Positions 58,300 to 64,000 of a stretch of 64,000 bases of DNA are shown in pieces. The stretch is from Cordia subcordata (taxonomy: Eukaryota; Streptophyta; Magnoliopsida; Boraginales; Cordiaceae): the NCBI GenBank assembly GCA_028554755.1, contig JAPTOF010000020.1, forward strand, positions 10,511,001-10,575,000, given 5' to 3'. A program made the position numbers and the translations under genes. The number at the start of each line of letters is the position of its first letter. The stretch's first letter is position 1. The notes under the pieces are model-generated. The model saw only the letters and a list, made by a program, of their open reading frames with translations, ran no database searches and had not been told where the DNA came from.

Positions 58300-58900
58300 C
58301 CTCCAGCTTTTCAGCCGGACTTCCCCTTCTAGATCATCCTTAAGCAACTCCACTATCATGTTTTCAAGCCTCTTCTAATCACCTTTTGGCTTTAGTGATG
58401 TAGCATAACATGTTATGGCTTCGTGTTAGTTTTCTCTTATTGTAACCACTCCATCTCTGCTCCACAAAAAAAAAAAAAAAGCCACTCCATCTCTGGTTAA
58501 GAACTTCATTATCTGGTGGTAAGTTGACACAATGGCTCCCAACCTGTTTAGAGTTACTCGTGTGATGATTCCATTAATCATGCTCAAGCAATTTACCACC
58601 ATAAAGTTTGCTTGAAGATCAACATATCTATCGCCATCCCTGCTAAGAGGGAGGTTAACTGCCCCCTTAGCCCAAACTTCATTGCTAGAGAAGCCGATGG
58701 GCTAGTGCTTTAATGGAGCAAGGAGGGCTCTATCAAACTTTAGTTGTTCAAATGCCTTGTAATACAACACATCTGTAGTATCTACCCAACATCCTATACA
58801 TTTCATAGTTAGCCAAAATAACTGTGACGACAAGGAGATCGTCATAATTTACCGGGATTCAGACTAGGTCTTTACTCTTGAAGATGACGTCCTCCATTCT
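58300..58900 (-). pseudogene. Gypsy protease region, decayed
   Basis: Minus-strand pieces such as VNYDDLLVVTVILANYEMYR (58,800-58,860) match the region just before the aspartic-protease active site. The DNGSS-like motif itself is lost. Short poly-A at 58,468-58,482 (plus strand). Confidence 0.5.
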
Positions 58901-60050
58901 TCTCACCTAACTTGGTGGAACAGCTTGCAAGGATCGAATGTACATTTTCCTTTTGGTGGCCGAATCCCCAACTATTGCTGGGCCTTCCCAAATCATATTG
59001 ACCGTGCCGAGCATCTTCTTTCCTTTTCTTGGACTATAAGGGCGTTCTACTGGAGCCTTTCCCCACCATCTAACGTACTGTGTCAATTTCCTTTTCCTAA
59101 TCAATGACTAAATCTTGTCCTTCAAATTTTGACAGTCATCCATAGTGTAGCCGTGATCTTTGTGGAAATAACAATACTTGCTTTTGTCCTTCTTATCGAG
59201 ATTGCTTTTCATTTTGTTGAGCCACTTCATGTCCCACTCTCGTTCCATTGCTGCTAATACATTAGACTTAGATGCATTTAGGGGCATGTAGGTGTCATTA
59301 CGCCTCTTGAACACTTCCAGATTTTCCTTCCTCCTCTTCGAATCATCCTAATCTTGGTATGGTTCCTTCTGCTTCTGCTTTTGTTTCCTTTTATTTTTCT
59401 CCGTTTCGTACTCTTTATCTCATTCCCTTTTTGACAAGATCACATCCTCTACCAGGATATATTTTTCCACTTTGGCCATGAAGTCAGTCAGTGAAGAAGA
59501 TTTCTTCCTAGTAAGAGAACTGGACAACTTGTCGTCTCGAATCCTGTGGATAAAAGCTTTCGTGGCTTCTAAAAAGGCCAAGTCGAGCACCTGCAAAGTT
59601 GCTTCATTGAATCTCTCAGCAAATGCCTGTAGAATCTCATCACTCCACTGCCTGATCCCAATAACCAAACTCGATGATTTGGGGTCACCTTTCCGCTAGC
59701 GAATCGATTCATAAAAGCTACTGCTAGCTGCTTGAAGGAGTGGATTGAATGCTGTGGCTGCTCATCATACCACATTTGGGCAAATTCCACTGATGTAGTG
59801 GGAAACGCCTTGCATCAAGCAACATCGGTGGTATTATAGAACAGCATTTTATGGTTGATTACCGACATGTGATCGGCTGGGTCACCTGAACCGTTGTAGT
59901 ATGGTAGTTTCGGGATGACGAAATCTCTTGGTACGGGCTCCTTAATGATTTCCTCCCACGATGGACTATTAGCAAACTTTTCTACATTTATGGGTTGGAT
60001 AGACCACGGGTTTGCATCAATTTGTGTAGAAGTCGTAGCTGTCATAGGAG
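58900..60050 (-). pseudogene. Gypsy gag, broken
   Basis: Frames at 60,045-59,815, 59,790-59,569, 59,668-59,420 and 59,314-59,108 together give the plant Retrotrans_gag pattern: PRDFVIPKLPYYNGSGDPAD, WYDEQPQHSIHSFKQLAVAF..RFAS, and a Cys/His segment YCYFHKDHGYTMDDCQNLKD, then LIRKRKLTQYVRW. At least three frameshifts. The start codon cannot be fixed. Confidence 0.85.
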
Positions 60051-60499
60051 GTTTAGTAGATGTGTCACCCTATTACAATGATTCTTCTTGCATGTCCAAA
60101 GAAGGTTAATGAGTAGGTTGAAACATATGAGCTAGGTTTGTGGGGAGAAATTTTGATTTATGTAGTTTTGGATGTTGGCAAACATGTTAGCTATATCTGC
60201 CATTTGGGCTGGCTAGCACTATGGTGGTACCATGTTTACTAGTTGTGCAAGCGTTGATGAGGGTGGATTATAGATGAAAGGTTCGATGGTTGGTTCTGGT
60301 TGGTAAGTGGATGGCTGAGGGTGATTTTGTAGTTGTTATGAGTGTGGTTTGGACAACGGTAGGCTTTGAGTTTGTTGTTGTTCGCTATTTTCATCTCTTT
60401 CTTCGGTGTGAGACTCGCCGACAACTTAGCTACGTGTGATGGCCATGTGGACTCAACGGGAATATCAAAAATCGAATATTCCCACGGACAGCTCCAATC
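60051..60499 (-). other. 5' leader of the Tat element
   Basis: Lies between the primer-site segment (about 60,480-60,499) and gag. It has no coding signal; small ORFs on both strands are not recognised. Confidence 0.6.
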
Positions 60500-60867
60500 T
60501 GATCATGCTGAGAACCAGATAAACTCTTCCAAAGCTTGCTCTGGTGGATTCAATCTGCAAAACAGAAGGAACTAGGCACCAATATGGTATTGGCTGAAGG
60601 GCCTCCGATGCCTAAGTCAGTACTTTGCTTAAAGGGATAAGTTTTTAAGAAGTGAGTGAGTGGGAATCAATGAGTTACCTTATTTGGAACCAAGGTATTT
60701 ATAATTTAGAGGAAGGACACGTGTCGCCTTATCCTATTTGTACAACTGGTCATCGGGTCTTGTGGACCTAATTGGGAATTGTTCATGAATAATTGGTAAG
60801 CTCTTTCCAAATGAGATATTATCGAGGGAATCCCGATAAGATGGGGGCGTTGCCTAATCTCGCATAA
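60500..60867 (-). mobile_element. 5' LTR of the Tat element
   Basis: Mate of 48,702-49,074. On the minus strand it ends ...GGTTCTCAGCATGATCA, followed by GATTGGAGCTGTCCGTGGGA. That resembles the TTTGGCGCCGTCTGTGGGAA primer-site segment common in plant gypsy elements, with a few changes. No clear 5-bp target duplication remains at the outer ends. Confidence 0.85.
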
Positions 60868-62554
60868 AAAAAAGTGTTTCATTACATGGGAACTTATTTC
60901 AATATGTTGAATTCTTTTCTAACCTTAGCAAAAAAGGCTTCCATTAACTTTTTGTGTTGTCCAATAGATATCGAGGTTTGGAATATGTAAGGAAATATCA
61001 TTTTGTTTCCTGAGGCCTTTCTTGATTTGGAAAGGTATAAGAAGTCTTTAATATAGGTTTTTGGTCCTTTTTATTTTTCTTTTCATTATATTCTTTCTTC
61101 ATTCTGACATACCACTTGGGGAATGTAGTCATTGTTGCTGATGCATGGTTCTCTAAACTTTTGCAAATTTGGTTTTTGGATCTTGGCTTTCATTTGTCTA
61201 TAATAATGATAATAGGGTTATTACTAAAGTTTTGTAATATTTATACATGTTGAATTTTATTTGCATTTGTAGTCTAAGTTTTGGGTTAAAAAGAAAAAGT
61301 ATATATAAGCATATTTTATTTGTTATAAGTTGCCATATCATATGAAAATCATCTAACTTTCTATTAAGTGAAAAAAATTGAAAGTGAACTTTTTATAGCT
61401 TGATATTGATTTTCTTTTGTAAACATAACTAAATATAAAGTAATTCATTCAATTCTAAAGTATATTTTTAGAAATTTTTTTACCCTATAATTATCAAATA
61501 CTCTTTTATAAAAGTATGTAAAATATTTGCTATTTTTGGTTTTACCCCCTTTTTCCACTGAACTTGAGTATTTTATCCTCCATACCATAAGTTATTTATT
61601 TATTTTTTGCTATTTTTGGTTTTACCTTATAATTATCAAATACTCTTTTATAAAAGTATCATAAAATATTTGCTAAAACATGGTTCTCATAAGTTATTTA
61701 TTTATTTTCTAAATTTATATTATATTATTTGAAAATTGTGATCCCCATGCACATCATTAGTGGTAAACTAGTGTATAGTGTATATGTGTATGTATATGCA
61801 TATAAGAATTTCTACTTACATTTTTGTTTATTTCTGACTTTTTGTATATGGAACTCATACTTCTGTTTGCCATATTCATTGTGGAAAGATCCTCTGTGAT
61901 TTGGAGGCGAAGCATCCCAAAATGTGACTATTTGTGTTAAATAAAGTAGGAGCAATTCTAGAAGCTGGTCTTTTCAAAATTTATCCTAGAGACTGAAATA
62001 ATTATGGAAATAGAAAATTGTTGTAAACTACTAAACAAACAATTGCAAATGCATGTTATTAATGTATTTATTTGTTTTTAAAAGACAAATTTTGGTATTT
62101 TAAGTCAGTATGAAATACAAATATATCTTTTAAAATTTTATTGCTTGTTAGTTTTTATTACTAATCATGTACTGAAGGATATAATTTTATATAGAGATTA
62201 TAAAACAAAAAGAGAAATAGGATTAATCTAAATGTTTTATTTTTAAAGATTATAGTTAAAAGTAATATAATATGTATTTTTAAATGTTCTATAACAAAAT
62301 ATATAAAAAGTCTTGTATTCTATTTCTAAAAATAATTTTATTTTCAACCTTCAATATATAGATATACAATTGTATTAGAATTGCAAAATTTATCACTCTA
62401 GTTATTAATGAAGAATTAATATCTTATTTTGAATAAAGGCCATATTTTTTTATAACAAAAATAAATAGAAGAATTTGAATAAAAATATCTAATAAGTGCT
62501 AAAATATTTGCAATCCAAATATCTATTAAAATATCACATAAAATTTAGGAATTC

Positions 62555-62625
62555 AAGAGATCAAGGGATAGCACAAGTGGTTTGAATCCCATGAAAGTGG
62601 GGGTTTAAGGAAAAAATTCGGGAAT
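62555..62625 (+). repeat. Possible SINE fragment
   Basis: AGGGATAGCACAAGTGGTTTG joined to AATCCCATGAAAGTGGG looks like an A box fused to a B box by deletion, similar to the copy at 63.1 kb. Confidence 0.3.
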
Positions 62626-63089
62626 TCAAATAATATATGCTTTATTAGATAAGTTGGAAAAAAGATAAATATGTAACATAAAATATGATATATCATAACT
62701 GTGCGATACACGAAACAAATTAGCTCTCTTTATGCTTTCATCTTTTATTGATAGTTACTATTTTTCGTAAAATCAAATAATCTTAGAAAAATTAATGGAA
62801 GTATAAATTTTATTAGGAAGTATTTTTATATGAATAGGAGATAGATTAAATTTTTTTTGAGCGGAGAAAATGTATGACTTGATGACAATGTAACAAAGGC
62901 AAGAACATTATTTCATTCTATACAATTATGCGAAGTTAGTAGACTAAAAATATAATGTTGAATTACATACAAATAATTAAATAATGAAATACTTTATAAT
63001 TGAAAAAATAATGTTCATTTTAAATTAGAAAATAAAATCATTGCTTTGATATGACTTTAATTAGTATAAATTACTTTATTTTTAAATCC

Positions 63090-63175
63090 CCTACCCCATG
63101 AAATTTGAACGCAAAACCTCACGTCTAGAGGAGATAATTTCAACCACTTGAGCTATTATTCCCTAATCCCTAATC
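63090..63175 (-). repeat. tRNA-derived SINE copy
   Basis: On the minus strand AATAATAGCTCAAGTGGTTG (A-box-like) is followed about 35 bases on by GTTTTGCGTTCAAATTTC (B-box-like) and CATGGGGTAGGGG, then an A/T tail. Spacing fits tRNA-derived SINEs. Confidence 0.5.
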
Positions 63176-64000
63176 AGTATAAATTACTTGATTTTAAAAA
63201 TATTGCTCAATCAAGGTATGACATAAATTAACAGAATTAAATTCTGGAGAGAAAATAATATACGAGAAGAGGATATGTGACATTTTTAAATATGATATGT
63301 ACCTTACTTTACAACATATACATATATATTTGTATATTATACTAACAAAATTTTATGAGTATTGTAATCTATATTGAAAAGTCACATGTCCTCATTTCAT
63401 ATTTAACAATACCAAATGCCCCCTTTCATGAATTTTTTTTGGTTCAAAAATTTTTACCTCATTTTACACCATATTAGTAATTTCAAAACCCGTACTTTGA
63501 CAGGTCAATTTTTAATAGTTAGTTCATTTAATTCTAATTATAAATCTGAAAAAAGAGTCCAAAGTTCAAGTTTTAAAATTTTAATTATAATTCTAAGTTC
63601 AAAAATATTTATTTAATAATTCGGCACTATAGAAATTCTCTCTTTTGGTTCGAGAATACAAGGGTTAACATCAATTCTTGTCTTTTGTGTCATTAGTAAT
63701 TCTCATTGATGACTCAATGACAATGCTGTTTAGGTCTAACAATTTTTCTTGTGTTATTGCGCGCAAATAGTCAGCGGTAGTCATCCCCACTTTTTCCCTC
63801 TAGGCGTCTTGCGACCTTTCTCTATTTTTGAACAGTTGATAAACAATAGTATATTAGCCAGTCATAGAATATACCCACGCAAATGAAGGCTAATAATGAA
63901 AACTCGAGACCAAATAATTAACAATTAACACAATCAACAATCTTAAAAGATTACACATGGCATGGGTGACTCAAGAGTAAAATAGGTAAAGTAAGGGTTT

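Larger units (their letters stand above)
48702..60867 (-). mobile_element. Ty3/gypsy retrotransposon of the Tat lineage, 12.2 kb, degenerate
   Basis: Two LTRs in direct orientation bracket, on the minus strand, gag (60.05-58.9 kb), protease (58.9-58.3), RT (58.0-57.46), RNase H (57.4-57.0), a second archaeal-type RNase H (56.9-56.44) and integrase (56.33-53.3). On the opposite strand an extra ORF lies between integrase and the 3' LTR. Dual RNase H plus an antisense extra ORF is characteristic of plant Tat elements. It is broken throughout. Two younger elements are nested: 51,215-52,249 and 53,503-55,377. Confidence 0.9.
60868..64000. other. AT-rich intergenic DNA
   Basis: No gene. A repeated phrase, TGCTATTTTTGGTTTTACC followed by TATAATTATCAAATACTC, occurs at about 61,480-61,560 and 61,608-61,670. 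SINE-like sequences occur at 62.56 kb and 63.1 kb. ORF 63,416-63,616 has no recognised domain. Confidence 0.5.

Noticed and set aside
48690..60875. 5-bp target duplication for the Tat element (AATAA / AAAAA)
   Set aside because: Low-complexity A-rich flanks make a chance match as likely; not reported as a duplication.

Overview
This is AT-rich nuclear DNA from a flowering plant, most likely a eudicot. The signs are a spliced plant-type SET-domain gene, Ty1/copia and Ty3/gypsy (Tat-lineage) retrotransposons, hAT- and Mutator-like non-autonomous elements, tRNA-derived SINEs and long AT/TC/AC/ATT microsatellites. There is no operon structure, no RNA gene and no CRISPR array. Species cannot be read from the sequence.

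Host genes are few. The only confident multi-exon gene is on the minus strand at 32,415-44,674. It has five exons that join in frame to 482 codons and encodes a plastid-type Rubisco-LSMT-like SET-domain methyltransferase. Its first intron is 9.6 kb and holds a decayed copia element, an inverted partial copy of that element's pol, a 262-bp miniature LTR element and compound microsatellites. Its third intron has a GC donor. About 1.8 kb beyond its 3' end, on the plus strand, is a small single-exon gene for a 75-aa basic protein (30,397-30,624). Weak gene-like fragments lie at 13.0-13.3 kb and 46.5-46.8 kb.

Region by region. 0-3.5 kb: intergenic, with a hAT-type MITE that has an 8-bp duplication. 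3.5-9.2 kb: minus-strand copia remnant, split by a 1.4-kb solo LTR with a 5-bp duplication. 9.7-13 kb: two Mutator-like non-autonomous elements, one with a 9-bp duplication. 13.6-26.6 kb: fold-back elements, subterminal-repeat arrays, MITEs and an internal duplication. 26.6-32.4 kb: intergenic DNA, SINEs, the small gene and a 165-bp tandem duplication. 32.4-44.7 kb: the SET gene. 45.6-46.4 kb: a block with organelle-like (mitochondrial) character. 46.8-48.7 kb: ATT microsatellites. 48.7-60.9 kb: one 12.2-kb Tat-lineage gypsy element on the minus strand with both LTRs, dual RNase H and an antisense extra ORF. A 1.0-kb TRIM and a 1.9-kb unclassified element are nested in it. 60.9-64 kb: AT-rich intergenic DNA with a SINE.

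No intact autonomous transposon is present; every pol region carries stops, frameshifts or lost catalytic residues. The most interesting structures are the two copia pol copies facing each other inside the SET-gene intron (a potential double-stranded RNA source) with a shared nonsense codon, the 262-bp SMART-like element, and the antisense PF04195-like ORF of the Tat element. I see no convincing evidence of a wholly new system.
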